64,000 nucleotides of DNA from Thiobacillus sp. UBA3361 (GTDB taxonomy: Bacteria; Pseudomonadota; Gammaproteobacteria; Burkholderiales; Thiobacillaceae), in contig DEQR01000055.1 in assembly GCA_002360535.1 (NCBI GenBank), forward strand, positions 1-64,000. Reading direction: 5' to 3'. How positions within the stretch are numbered: the stretch's first letter is position 1; each line of letters begins with the position of its first letter. This document shows, in pieces, positions 41,139 to 50,339 of the stretch. The position numbers and the translations under genes were made by a program. Under the pieces are notes generated by a model, which was given only the letters and a program-made list of their open reading frames with translations, made no database searches and had not been told where the DNA came from.

Positions 41139-44100
41139 ATGAGAGCACCGCACGCCATCCTCACCGCCACCTTGCTGGGAATCTGGTCCGGACTCGTGTC
41201 CATGCCCGGCCAGGCCCTGAATCTGGCCACCTCACCGATGTTTACGGGCACCTCGGTGCCGCCCCTGGTCATGCTGGACATCTCCAAGGACCAGCAGCTG
41301 TTCAAGAAGGCCTACAACGACTACTCCGACCTGGACAGCGACGGCACCCCGGAGACCACCTACAAGCACAGCATCGACTACTACGGCTACTTCGACCCCT
41401 ACAAGTGCTACACCTACAGCACCACCAACAACCGCTTCGAGCCCAGCAGCGTCAGCAGCACCAAGAAGTGCAGCAGCAAATGGTCCGGCAACTTCCTCAA
41501 CTGGGCCTCGATGACGCGGATGGACACGGTACGTAAGCTGCTCTACGGCGGCACCCGGTCCACCGACACCGCCACCGACACGGTCCTGGAACGGGCCTAC
41601 CTGCCCACCGACGCCCACGCCTTCGCCAAGTTCTATGACGGCAGCGGTGGTGCAACGATCAGCGAAGTCACCCCATTCACCACCACGGTGACCACGCCGC
41701 CGTCCGCTACCAGTGCCACCTCAAGGTCGGTGGGATCGGGCGACAAGACCTTCACGGTCACCCTTTCCGGCGTGGAGGTTGGCGACCAGATACGTGCGAA
41801 ACGGACCAGTGACAACAACGTCTGGATGATCGGCGGCGTCACCAGCACCGCCGCCGGCAGCATTACCATCAACGTACCCGACGGCGGCTATGCCGGCAGC
41901 GGCACCTACAGCGATTGGACGGTGGAAAACCTCAGCGGCACGGGCATCTCCATCTGCAACCTGACCAAGGGCAGCACCTCAGGCGACAACCGCTACTCCC
42001 AGTCCAATACCAACCCTCCCATGATGCGGGTGGCCAAGGGCAATTTCATGCTGTGGAGCGCCAATGAGCGCTGGCAGTGCTATTGGTCCGGGGAAAAATC
42101 CAACCTGCAAAGCGGCTTTACCGGCGGTTTCCGCAGTAACGGCAACCGCGCCGGCCTGTCCGGACTTAACGCCAGCGCCGAGAACCCGTCGCAAAGCACC
42201 CACGGACTTGGCAGCGGCTCGGGCACCGGCGAGTATTACGTGCGCGCCCAGGTCTGCAATTCCACCCTGCTGGGCACGGAAAAGTGCAAGGCCTACCCCA
42301 GCGGCAACTACAAACCCATCGGCCTGTTGCAGTACTACGGCGACAGCGACCTGCTCAAGTTCGGCCTGATGACCGGCTCCTACGCCAAGAACATCTCCGG
42401 CGGCGTGCTGCGCAAGAACGTCTCCAGCTTCAGCAACGAAGTCAACGCCAGCACCAACGGCAGCTTCGTGAGCGGCGCCAACGGCATCGTGCACAACATG
42501 GACAAACTGCGCATCTATGGTTACGACTACAACGACGGCTACTACGGTGGCTCGTCGGGGGACAGTTGTACCTATCAGCAGACCGGTTTCTTGCTCTCCG
42601 GCGGCTCCGAGGCCCAGGGCCAGCCCGCCAACCAGGGCAACTGCACCAGCTGGGGCAACCCCATGTCCGAGGTCTATTACGAGTCGCTGCGTTATCTGGC
42701 CGGACAAAGCGCCACCTCGGCCTACACCTACACCAGCAGCGGCAGCAAGGACGCCGCCCTGGGCCTGACCCTGGCCAGCTGGACCGACCCCATTTCGAGC
42801 GCCAACTACTGTGCGCCATTGAACGTGGTGCTGTTCAACGCCAGCGTATCGACGGACGACAACGACCTGGCCAGCACCACCCTGACACAGATCAACAGCG
42901 CTTCCACGCCAGCCACCCTGACCAACACCGTGGGCAGCGGCGAATCGGTCAACGGCAACAGCTGGTTCGTGGGCCGCAACGGCAGCGACAACAACGAGTT
43001 CTGCACGGCCAAGACCCTGAGCGGCCTGGGCAGTGCCGCCGGATTGTGTCCGGAAGGTCCCACCGGTCTGGGCTCCTATCTCATGTCCGGCCTGGCGCAC
43101 CACGCGCGCGTCAACAAGATCCGCACCGACCTGAGCGTGCCAGCCGACGACGAAGAGTCACTGAAGGTCTCCACCTACGGTGTGCAGGTGGCCACCAACG
43201 TGCCCAAGATCGAAGTGACCGTGAACGGTAACAAGGTCACCATCCTGCCGGCCTACCGGCTCAATTACGGCCTGGGCGGCGGCGGTGCCCTGGTGGACTT
43301 CAAGGTCGTCTCCCAGACCGCCACCAGCGGCCGCTATTACCTGAACTGGGAAGACAGCGAGATGGGGGGCGATTACGACCAGGACATGTGGGGCATCCTC
43401 AGCTACACGGTCAGCGGCAATACCATCACCGTCACCACCGATGCGGTATCCGCCTCCACGGCCAACGGCCAGGGCTTCGGCTACATCATCAGCGGTACCA
43501 CCAAGGACGGCCCGCACTTCCACTCGGGCATCTACGATTTCGATTACACCGACCCGAGCAACGTGACGGTCAGCCCCTCCGGCTACACCAACGCCAGCGG
43601 CGGCTGCGACGACTGCGTGATAGGCGATCCCGCCACCTCGGTCACTTACACGGTCAACGGCAACAGCGGCAGCAGCCTCAAGGATCCCCTGTGGTACGCG
43701 GCCAAATGGGGCGGCTTCAGTGAGGCCACCGGCGGCAACAATCTGCCCGACCAAACCTCGGAATGGGATGCCAAGCTCACCGACGGCACGCCGGGCAGCG
43801 ACGGCCAGCCCGACAACTACTTCTTCGCCAGTAACCCCCTGGGCCTGGAGCAGGCCCTGGACCGCACCTTCACTTCCATCCTGCAAAAAGCGGCCGCCAG
43901 CGCGGTGGCCACCAGCTCGGTGTCCCTGAAGACCGACAGCCGGGTCTATCAAGCCACCTTCAACGCCAACGACTGGAGCGGCCAGATCTTTTCCTACACC
44001 ATCAACAGCACCGGTGTCATCGCCGGCTCTGCGGAGTGGAACTCGGCCCTCAAGCTGGCTACCCAGGTGGGCAGCAGCACCGACACCCGGGCCATCATCA

Positions 44101-45953
44101 CCTACGGCCTGCAGCACAACCGAGGCATGCCTTTCACGTGGACGGCCATCAACGGGCAGACCGACACCACCCAGCGCGACCTCCTGAATCTGAACATCGG
44201 CGGCACCTATGACGGACGCGGCGCCGACCGCGTGGGCTACCTGCGCGGCCAATCGCAGCACGAGGGCCAGGCGGCCAGCACCTTCCGCCGGCGCGCCATC
44301 AGCAAGCTGGGCGACATCGTCAACTCCAACCCCATCTATGTCGGGCCTCCTTCCGCCGGCTATTCGGATGTGGACTATCCGGGCTATGCCAGCTTCGCCA
44401 CTGCCCACGCCACCCGCACGCCTGTGGTCTATGTAGGCGCCAACGACGGCATGCTGCATGCCATCAACGTCAAGGTGGGTGCCGCCAACGTGGGCAAGGA
44501 GATGCTGGCTTACGTGCCCTCGCCGGTCTATGCGAACCTGAGTGCCCTGACCGCCCAGAACTACAGCCACCGCTACTATGTCGATGGCAGCCCCATGGTG
44601 GCCGACGCCAAGGTGGGCAACGATTGGCAGACGGTGCTGGTGAGCGGACTGGCCAGTGGCGGCAAGGGCTATTTCGCACTGGACGTGACCGATCCGGACA
44701 ACGACTTCAGCGAGGCCAATGCCGAAGACTTGGTGATGTGGGAATTCACCAGCAACCACGACGCCGACCTGGGCTACACCTACAACGTCCCGGCGCGCAA
44801 CGCCGGCACCGGCCAGTCGCGCCAGATCGCACGCATGAACAACGGCAAGTGGGCGGTCATTGTCGGCAACGGCTACAACAGCACCGCCGGCAAGGCTGCG
44901 CTCTACATCCTGTTCCTGGATGGCGGCCATAACGGCAGCTGGACCAGCGGCACCGACTACATCAAGCTGGTGGCCGAAAGCAGCCTCGGGGATAACGGCC
45001 TTTCGACCCCCACGCCCGTGGATACCAACGGCGACGGCAAGGCGGACGTCATCTATGCCGGCGACCTGAAGGGTAACCTGTGGAAATTCGACGTCAGTAG
45101 CAGCGATCCCGGCGACTGGACGGTGGCCCTGTCCGGCAATCCCCTGTTCGTGGCCAAGGACGGCAGCAACGTGCGCCAGCCCATCGTTTCGCCGCCCGAG
45201 GTGACCCGACACAAGGAAGGCGGGATGCTGGTCTTGTTCGGCACCGGCAAGTACATGGAGAACGACGACAACAATTCCGCGGAACCCGAGTTCACCCAGG
45301 ACCAGACCTACTACGGCATCTGGGACCGCAACGGCGCGAGCTTCAACGGCACCGCCGTCAGCGGGGAGACCATCGCCGGACGCTCCTGGCTGCTGGCCCA
45401 GACCATCGCCAATGAATACACCGCGGGCACCACGGTCAACGGCAAAGTCCTCGAAGTGGGCGCGCGGGTGCCCTCCAGCAACGGCATGGCCTGGTGTGCC
45501 TCGGCCGCCACCACCGCTTGCGAAAGCGGTGGTACGCCCACGGCCTACCTGGGCTGGCGCATGGACCTGCCCACGCAGGGCGAACGCGTGATGGGCACCG
45601 GCTATCTCATCAACGGCCTGATCTTCTTCAACACCTACATCCCCAGCAACACCCCCTGCGCCCATGGCGGAGACGGCTGGCTGATGGCCCTGGACTACAA
45701 CTCCGGCGGGCTGCCGTCCATCCAGACCTTCGACACCAACAACAACGGCGCCATCGACGTGAACCAGGACATGGCGGTGGCCGGCATCAAGGCCGGCGCG
45801 GCCATCGGCGGCGCCACCTTCGTCAAGCTGGACCGCACCTCTAACAAAGGCGTGGCCATCCTGAACAAGATGGGCGGCGAGGCGGTAGCCCCGCTGGTGA
45901 ACTTCGGCCCGGGCAGCGCCGGACGCATCACCTGGCACGAACTGGTGGACTGA
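41139..45953 (+). CDS. pilY1: PilY1, type IV pilus tip adhesin/biogenesis factor
   Basis: A 1604-residue exported protein. Signal peptide to ~residue 26 (SMPGQA). A von Willebrand A-like N-terminal half starts VPPLVMLDISKDQQLF; NFLNWASMTRMD is conserved in PilY1. Inserted at ~187-264 is a domain like those in phage tail fibres (TFTVTLSGVEVGDQIRAK, then YSDWTVENL). The C-terminal beta-propeller (~920-1604) holds VVYVGANDGMLHAIN and calcium-binding D-N-D loops (DTNGDGKADVIYAGD, DTNNNGAIDVNQD). It is last of the pilV-W-X-Y1 operon. No pilE or fimU-like gene follows; a TonB-like gene on the other strand is next. PilY1 caps the pilus and links surface contact to signalling in other species. Confidence 0.93.
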   Translation: MRAPHAILTATLLGIWSGLVSMPGQALNLATSPMFTGTSVPPLVMLDISKDQQLFKKAYNDYSDLDSDGTPETTYKHSIDYYGYFDPYKCYTYSTTNNRFEPSSVSSTKKCSSKWSGNFLNWASMTRMDTVRKLLYGGTRSTDTATDTVLERAYLPTDAHAFAKFYDGSGGATISEVTPFTTTVTTPPSATSATSRSVGSGDKTFTVTLSGVEVGDQIRAKRTSDNNVWMIGGVTSTAAGSITINVPDGGYAGSGTYSDWTVENLSGTGISICNLTKGSTSGDNRYSQSNTNPPMMRVAKGNFMLWSANERWQCYWSGEKSNLQSGFTGGFRSNGNRAGLSGLNASAENPSQSTHGLGSGSGTGEYYVRAQVCNSTLLGTEKCKAYPSGNYKPIGLLQYYGDSDLLKFGLMTGSYAKNISGGVLRKNVSSFSNEVNASTNGSFVSGANGIVHNMDKLRIYGYDYNDGYYGGSSGDSCTYQQTGFLLSGGSEAQGQPANQGNCTSWGNPMSEVYYESLRYLAGQSATSAYTYTSSGSKDAALGLTLASWTDPISSANYCAPLNVVLFNASVSTDDNDLASTTLTQINSASTPATLTNTVGSGESVNGNSWFVGRNGSDNNEFCTAKTLSGLGSAAGLCPEGPTGLGSYLMSGLAHHARVNKIRTDLSVPADDEESLKVSTYGVQVATNVPKIEVTVNGNKVTILPAYRLNYGLGGGGALVDFKVVSQTATSGRYYLNWEDSEMGGDYDQDMWGILSYTVSGNTITVTTDAVSASTANGQGFGYIISGTTKDGPHFHSGIYDFDYTDPSNVTVSPSGYTNASGGCDDCVIGDPATSVTYTVNGNSGSSLKDPLWYAAKWGGFSEATGGNNLPDQTSEWDAKLTDGTPGSDGQPDNYFFASNPLGLEQALDRTFTSILQKAAASAVATSSVSLKTDSRVYQATFNANDWSGQIFSYTINSTGVIAGSAEWNSALKLATQVGSSTDTRAIITYGLQHNRGMPFTWTAINGQTDTTQRDLLNLNIGGTYDGRGADRVGYLRGQSQHEGQAASTFRRRAISKLGDIVNSNPIYVGPPSAGYSDVDYPGYASFATAHATRTPVVYVGANDGMLHAINVKVGAANVGKEMLAYVPSPVYANLSALTAQNYSHRYYVDGSPMVADAKVGNDWQTVLVSGLASGGKGYFALDVTDPDNDFSEANAEDLVMWEFTSNHDADLGYTYNVPARNAGTGQSRQIARMNNGKWAVIVGNGYNSTAGKAALYILFLDGGHNGSWTSGTDYIKLVAESSLGDNGLSTPTPVDTNGDGKADVIYAGDLKGNLWKFDVSSSDPGDWTVALSGNPLFVAKDGSNVRQPIVSPPEVTRHKEGGMLVLFGTGKYMENDDNNSAEPEFTQDQTYYGIWDRNGASFNGTAVSGETIAGRSWLLAQTIANEYTAGTTVNGKVLEVGARVPSSNGMAWCASAATTACESGGTPTAYLGWRMDLPTQGERVMGTGYLINGLIFFNTYIPSNTPCAHGGDGWLMALDYNSGGLPSIQTFDTNNNGAIDVNQDMAVAGIKAGAAIGGATFVKLDRTSNKGVAILNKMGGEAVAPLVNFGPGSAGRITWHELVD

Positions 45954-45975
45954 CGCCTCCCGACACACCACTCTG

Positions 45976-45995
45976 GCCCGGCCGCTCGGCCGGGC
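45976..45995. terminator. Hairpin between pilY1 and the TonB-like gene
   Basis: GCCCGGCC and GGCCGGGC form a perfect 8-bp stem around GCTC, 22 bases after the pilY1 stop and just before the convergent gene's end. It could terminate transcription in both directions; no U-tract. Confidence 0.6.
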
Positions 45996-45998
45996 ATC

Positions 45999-46817
45999 TC
46001 ATTCGAGTTCGAAACGCACCCGGTGCTTCACCAAGGCACGCACCGGCGCGCCGTTCAGCCGGGCCGGCGTAAACGCGACGCGGCGCAGGGTATCCAGCAC
46101 CAGCTCGTCGAACACCCCCGGCGGCACGCTCTCCAACACCTCCACCTCGCGTACCCGCCCCTGTTCGTCCACCCGCAGCAACACCAGCACCGAGCCTTCG
46201 ATGCCCGCCTTGCGCGCTGACTCGGGGTAGGCATAGCGAATACCTTCCTTGGGCTTGGGCAGCGCATCCACCTCGCGCGCCGCATACCAGCGGGTATCGA
46301 ACGGCACAGGCACCTGCGGCAGGGAGGTAATGCCCCCCTCGGCCGACCTGGATGCGGCGTGCGGCGCCTCGGTAGGCATTGCCACCGGGCTGGGCAGCGT
46401 TGGAGGCAGTACGGGCGATGGCACTTCAGCCACCGGAGCTGGCTGGCTCGGTACCGTGGTCGGCCCCGGCGGCGATGGCGGTAACGGGCTGCTCGGCTCG
46501 GCGGGAACCGGCGCAAGGGGGGGGGCCGGATGCCTTTCGGGAAGTGTGCGCGGCGGTTCCGGTTCCTGGACCGACGCGGGCGGCGCGCCGGCGACCACGG
46601 CCTCTTCCGGGATGTCCGGCAGCGGCTCGGTCTCGGCCTGAGGCCGAGGCAGATCGGCCAGGCGTGCCTGGATGACCAGGGTGCGCGGCACCGCGCTGCC
46701 GGGTGCCGGCTGGATGAGCATGATCAGGGCCAGATGCAGGCTGAGGGACAGGGCCAGCATGCGCACCAGGGGGGCCGCCGCCAGTCGTCGCCAGTCCGTT
46801 CGCATCGCTTCGCTCAT
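45999..46817 (-). CDS. TonB-like energy-transducing protein
   Basis: A 272-residue inner-membrane-anchored protein with one N-terminal helix (LALSLSLHLALIMLI, residues ~20-36, containing the His typical of TonB), a Pro-rich periplasmic spacer (~55-170) and a C-terminal TonB domain (~185-272: YPESARKAGIEGSVLVLLRVDEQG, later VLDTLRRVAFTPARLNG). It probably links the inner-membrane ion gradient to outer-membrane receptors. No exbB, exbD or receptor genes are next to it, so its partner is unknown. Two close ATGs (46817, 46805). Confidence 0.85.
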   Translation of the reverse strand: MSEAMRTDWRRLAAAPLVRMLALSLSLHLALIMLIQPAPGSAVPRTLVIQARLADLPRPQAETEPLPDIPEEAVVAGAPPASVQEPEPPRTLPERHPAPPLAPVPAEPSSPLPPSPPGPTTVPSQPAPVAEVPSPVLPPTLPSPVAMPTEAPHAASRSAEGGITSLPQVPVPFDTRWYAAREVDALPKPKEGIRYAYPESARKAGIEGSVLVLLRVDEQGRVREVEVLESVPPGVFDELVLDTLRRVAFTPARLNGAPVRALVKHRVRFELE

Positions 46818-46915
46818 GCCCCAAGTATAAGAGCGCCCGCGCGTCGCGCCGGCTGCCGGCGCGGAGAAAATCCCAAGGTGTATGCTCCGTCCATCCGCAA
46901 CGAAGGGAGACCCAC

Positions 46916-47710
46916 ATGCGACAGTACACGCGCCTCCTCACCCTGCTGGCCCTGCTTGCCGGCTTTCCGGCCGATCCCGCACAAGCCGCCGAATTGCGCA
47001 AGCTGAGCCTCAAGTCGGGGGACATCGACGTGCCGGTAGAGGTGGCGGTACCCGACGGCCGGGGCCCCTTCCCGCCGGTGCTGTTCATCCACGCCAAACG
47101 CGGCTATGACGAGGCCGAGCGCAGGCATGTGATGGAGTTGGCCGCCCAGGGCTATCTGGTGGTGGCGCCCGACTGGCAGAGCGGCCGCATGATCGAGCGC
47201 TGGCCCGCGGAACACGACCCGGACACGGAGAAGGACGTGGAGGTGGCCCTGGACTATCTGCTGGCCCTACCCGAGGCCTGCCGCATCCCCGCCGGCATCG
47301 TCGCCCTGTCCCGAGGCCCTTACTACGCCATCCGCCTGGCCGCCAAACGGGGGCCGGACCTGGCCGCCATCGCCAGCTACTATGGCCACATGCAGAACCC
47401 CAACGCTCCCGAGCCGGACCAGTTGTTCCGGGTGGCGCCGGAGGTCATGCAAATCACCACCCCCATGCTGTTCCTGATCGGCGAACAGGACTTCGAGCTG
47501 CGTCGCATGAACGGCGGCCGCGCCTTTTATGCGCTTTGGGAGCGGGGCGTGCCGGTGGAATACCAGGTCTATCCCATGGCCCGGCGGGCCTTCGATTTCC
47601 GCGCCGACCAGACCCCGGAGGAAAAGATAGCCACCCGGCACGCCCGCCAGCGCGTGGACCAGTGGCTGCGTTTCTGGATGCGGCCGGATGCCGCCGGGCA
47701 TTGCCGCTGA
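46916..47710 (+). CDS. Exported dienelactone hydrolase-family protein with altered catalytic triad
   Basis: A 264-residue alpha/beta hydrolase with signal peptide (LLTLLALLAGFPADPAQA). The nucleophile elbow is ALSRG with S132, not the Cys of classical dienelactone hydrolase. The Asp-region strand is FLIGEQDFELRR. The segment that normally reads GARHAFDF has R224 instead of His (MARRAFDF), so the usual triad lacks its base. The gene may encode an inactive or altered enzyme. GGGAGA precedes the ATG. A sigma-54-type promoter lies 39 bases after its stop. Confidence 0.8.
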   Translation: MRQYTRLLTLLALLAGFPADPAQAAELRKLSLKSGDIDVPVEVAVPDGRGPFPPVLFIHAKRGYDEAERRHVMELAAQGYLVVAPDWQSGRMIERWPAEHDPDTEKDVEVALDYLLALPEACRIPAGIVALSRGPYYAIRLAAKRGPDLAAIASYYGHMQNPNAPEPDQLFRVAPEVMQITTPMLFLIGEQDFELRRMNGGRAFYALWERGVPVEYQVYPMARRAFDFRADQTPEEKIATRHARQRVDQWLRFWMRPDAAGHCR

Positions 47711-47748
47711 AGCCTGCCCACAGCTTGCCGGCAAACCCAGGATCAGGA

Positions 47749-47764
47749 TGGCACGCGGCTTGCG
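47749..47764 (+). promoter_or_regulatory. Sigma-54 (RpoN) type promoter
   Basis: TGGCACG (47749-47755), four bases, then TTGCG (47760-47764): the -24/-12 elements GG and GC have exact spacing. It lies 28 bases before the ATG of the 83-residue protein at 47792, placing a start of transcription around 47775. Confidence 0.7.
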
Positions 47765-47791
47765 TAATGGTATGCGACTGGATAAAGCCCC

Positions 47792-48043
47792 ATGACCATG
47801 CTCAACCTCAAACCCACCGCCGGCTCACGCCTCCAAACCAGCAAATACCGGCTTGCCATGGAGATCCTGCGCCACAAGGATCGAGAAATCGCCTACCTGA
47901 AGCGGTGCCTGACCCATGTGGCCCTGCTCTGCGACAACCGGGAAGTCCATAACATCGTCAGGTATGTGCTCGCCCACAGCCTGACCGAGACGGCGGACGA
48001 AAGCCGCCTGCCCGAGCAGTGGCGCATACGCTCCGAGGGCTGA
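47792..48043 (+). CDS. Small protein of unknown function behind a sigma-54-type promoter
   Basis: An 83-residue, basic, helical cytoplasmic protein (KYRLAMEILRHKDREIAYLKRCL forms an amphipathic stretch; I give only its start here) with no signal peptide and two Cys. No family recognised. Support for a real gene: RpoN-like promoter immediately upstream, ATG at 47792 with another ATG six bases on, and a stem-loop after the stop. Ribosome-binding site is weak (GGATAAAG). The product may be a regulator or a nitrogen-/motility-linked accessory, given typical RpoN regulons; this is conjecture. Confidence 0.5.
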   Translation: MTMLNLKPTAGSRLQTSKYRLAMEILRHKDREIAYLKRCLTHVALLCDNREVHNIVRYVLAHSLTETADESRLPEQWRIRSEG

Positions 48044-48061
48044 CGCCCCGGTGTCCGCAAC

Positions 48062-48086
48062 CCCCGGCAATTACAATCAGCCGGGG
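48062..48086. terminator. Stem-loop after the small RpoN-linked gene
   Basis: CCCCGGC (48062-48068) pairs with GCCGGGG (48080-48086) around an 11-base AT-rich loop, 19 bases past the stop. No U-tract. Confidence 0.4.
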
Positions 48087-48289
48087 CCACCCATAAGGCC
48101 CTCCTCCCGCGCGGACATGTCCAACAGCGGCAGAAGTTCGTCCAAAGCGTCCGGGCTTCGACCGGGTACGCGCCCGTGATCGCCGCTCCGACTCCGCCAC
48201 ATCCGAAATCCCTCTGCCCCAGGCGGCGATCCCGCCCGTCGAAAACCGCGACAGTCCTGTCTTGTATATCGACGTCCCGAGACGCCCCG

Positions 48290-49021
48290 TCAGTTGTCCG
48301 CCCGGTCCAGCATCTGCTCGATGCGTGCCGCCTCCACATAACCGGGGATACGCTGGCCGTTGGCGAAGATGATGGCCGGCGTGCCGGTCACATTCAGTTC
48401 CGCCCCCAGGGCCAGGTTCTCGTCCACCGGATTGTCACAATCCGTCTTGCTCCCTTCCGGCAGCCTGCCGCGTAGCATCAGGTCATCCCAGGCCTTGGCC
48501 CGGTCCTTGGCACACCACACCAGTTTCGACTTGCGCCCCGCGTCGGCGTGCATGGGCAGGGGGTAAGGGAAGGTGTACAGGGTCACGTTGTCCAGCTTGG
48601 AAAGCTCCGGCTCCAGCTTGCGGCAATAGGGGCAATCCGGATCGGAAAACACCGCCAGCTTGCGCTTGCCGTTGCCCTTCACCACCTTGATGGCCTGTTT
48701 CAAGGGCAGCTTGCCGAAATCCACGGCGGTGAGCCTGTCCATGCGCTCGGCGGTGAGATTGCGCCGTTCCTTCACGTCGAGCAGTTCGCCCAGCAGGACA
48801 TGGCCACCCTGTTCCGTGACGTACACCACCAGGGGGCCCCGCGGCCCCTTCAGGGTCACCTCGTACAGGCCGGGCACCGGCGACTTGGCCACCTCGGTGA
48901 CCTTGGCGTCGGGCGCCAGGGCCTGCACGGCCTTGCGGATGCCGGCCTGCCCGGCGTCGGCCGCGCCGGCCTGGGCGGCGGCCATCCCAATGGCCATCAA
49001 CAGCAATGTGATCAAACGCAT
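48290..49021 (-). CDS. dsbC: Thiol:disulfide interchange protein DsbC
   Basis: Periplasmic disulfide isomerase. ATG 49021 has GAGAGGGAAAG upstream and gives a signal peptide (LITLLLMAIGMAAAQAGA). A DsbC dimerisation domain (~22-90) leads into a thioredoxin fold with active site C130-P-Y-C133 in SDPDCPYCRKL and the cis-proline segment NVTGTPAIIF. A second Cys pair lies in the helical insert (VWCAKD and SKTDCDN). At 243 residues it is full length. It ends the minus-strand run that begins with amgK, 52 bases after the flavin monooxygenase gene. Confidence 0.94.
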   Translation of the reverse strand: MRLITLLLMAIGMAAAQAGAADAGQAGIRKAVQALAPDAKVTEVAKSPVPGLYEVTLKGPRGPLVVYVTEQGGHVLLGELLDVKERRNLTAERMDRLTAVDFGKLPLKQAIKVVKGNGKRKLAVFSDPDCPYCRKLEPELSKLDNVTLYTFPYPLPMHADAGRKSKLVWCAKDRAKAWDDLMLRGRLPEGSKTDCDNPVDENLALGAELNVTGTPAIIFANGQRIPGYVEAARIEQMLDRADN

Positions 49022-49072
49022 CGTCTTTCCCTCTCGCATGGATGAATCTGGATGAATCGGCACCACCGCGGC

Positions 49073-50236
49073 CTACTGCACGGCGTGGCGCATCAGGGCC
49101 TGCTTGAGCCAGCCCTGGGTGTCGGTGAGACTCAGGCCGGTGTTGCGTAGCCAGCCAAGCCCGGCATCGTTGAACAAACCCTTCAGGCCGCCGGTGACCC
49201 ACTGCATGCTGGCCACGTCCTCCTGGCGCCGCGTGGCATAGGCTCTGAGCCGGCCGATCTCGCCCGGGTTCCCGCCCGCGGCCAGCATAGCCGCCAACAG
49301 GCGTGCGTCCCGGAAGCCCAGGTTCACACCCTGCCCCGCCAGGGGATGCACGGTATGCGCCGCGTCCCCGATCAGGGTCAGCCCAGGCCGCACCCATTCC
49401 CGTGCCCGCCGGCGCTTGAGGGGGAAGGCGGCCTGCGGGGTGATCATGCGCAACCTGCCCAGGGCATGGCCGCCCGCCTCGGTCACGGCCGCAGCGAATG
49501 CCTCCGAGGGCATGGCCACCCGGCCGGCCACCAAGTCCTCGCGGCTGGACCAGACGATGGAAATACGCCGGCCGGGCAGGGGCAGATAGGCCAGCACCCC
49601 ATCGTCCCGGAACCATTGCCAGGCGATGCCCCGATGCGCCTTCTCGGTCTCGAAGTTGGCCACCACGCCGGACTGGTGATAGTCATCCAGGTCGATCTCG
49701 ATGCCCGCCTGACGGCGCAGCCAGGAGTTGGCCCCGTCGGCGCCGACCAGCAACGCTGCCTGCATGCGGCTGCCGTCGGCCAGCAGGAGCACATGGTCCG
49801 ACTGGCCCCAGATCACCGCCTCCGGCCGGCCCTCGATGAGGCGCACCTGCGGATGTCCCGCCAGGGCCTGCCACAGGGCGTGCACCACATGGCTGTTCTC
49901 GGCGATCCAGGCCAGTTCCGGCAGGCCGGCATCCAGGGCATCGTAGGTCAGGTGGCCGCCCGCGTCGCCGAAGATGCGCATGGCATACACTGCCTGGGCG
50001 CGGAGCTCCGCCGGCCAACCGCCCAGTCCACGCAGCCAGTCCACGTTGCCGGGGCTGAATGCATAGATGCGGCTGTCCCATGTTTCGGCCAGAGGGCCCG
50101 GAGGATGCTGCTCCAGCAGGGCCACCCGGTGCGGGCCGTCGGCCAGCGCCAGGGCCAGGGCGGCGCCGGTGAGGCCGCCACCGACGATGACGATGTCGAA
50201 GTTTTCCTGCTGCTGCCCCACCGTATCCGCTCTCAT
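49073..50236 (-). CDS. UbiH/UbiF/VisC-family FAD monooxygenase
   Basis: Flavin hydroxylase of the ubiquinone pathway family. Features: FAD-binding IVIVGGGLTGAALALALA (residue ~14), the DG motif GADGANSWLRRQAGI, and the second FAD motif LIGDAAHTVHPLAGQGVNLGFRD. Length 387 is typical. It is a different paralogue from the adjacent UbiH. In betaproteobacteria related proteins hydroxylate the ring at C5 or C6 or serve as UbiM, so the exact position cannot be assigned. It sits between ubiH and dsbC with gaps of 103 and 51 bases. Confidence 0.88.
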   Translation of the reverse strand: MRADTVGQQQENFDIVIVGGGLTGAALALALADGPHRVALLEQHPPGPLAETWDSRIYAFSPGNVDWLRGLGGWPAELRAQAVYAMRIFGDAGGHLTYDALDAGLPELAWIAENSHVVHALWQALAGHPQVRLIEGRPEAVIWGQSDHVLLLADGSRMQAALLVGADGANSWLRRQAGIEIDLDDYHQSGVVANFETEKAHRGIAWQWFRDDGVLAYLPLPGRRISIVWSSREDLVAGRVAMPSEAFAAAVTEAGGHALGRLRMITPQAAFPLKRRRAREWVRPGLTLIGDAAHTVHPLAGQGVNLGFRDARLLAAMLAAGGNPGEIGRLRAYATRRQEDVASMQWVTGGLKGLFNDAGLGWLRNTGLSLTDTQGWLKQALMRHAVQ

Positions 50237-50304
50237 AACGTCACGTCCACGCCAGCGGCAGTCACCGGCTCGTATAGCACGGCACCGCCTGTCCGGCGGC
50301 CCAA

Positions 50305-50335
50305 GCTGACCGCTGACAGCTGAAGGCTGACCGCT
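50305..50335. repeat. Short direct repeat in the ubiH/ubi-paralogue gap
   Basis: GCTGACCGCT occurs at 50305-50314 and 50326-50335, with further GCTGA units between. It resembles short GCTGA-type tandem spacers in some betaproteobacterial genomes. Role unknown. Confidence 0.4.
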
Positions 50336-50339
50336 CCCC

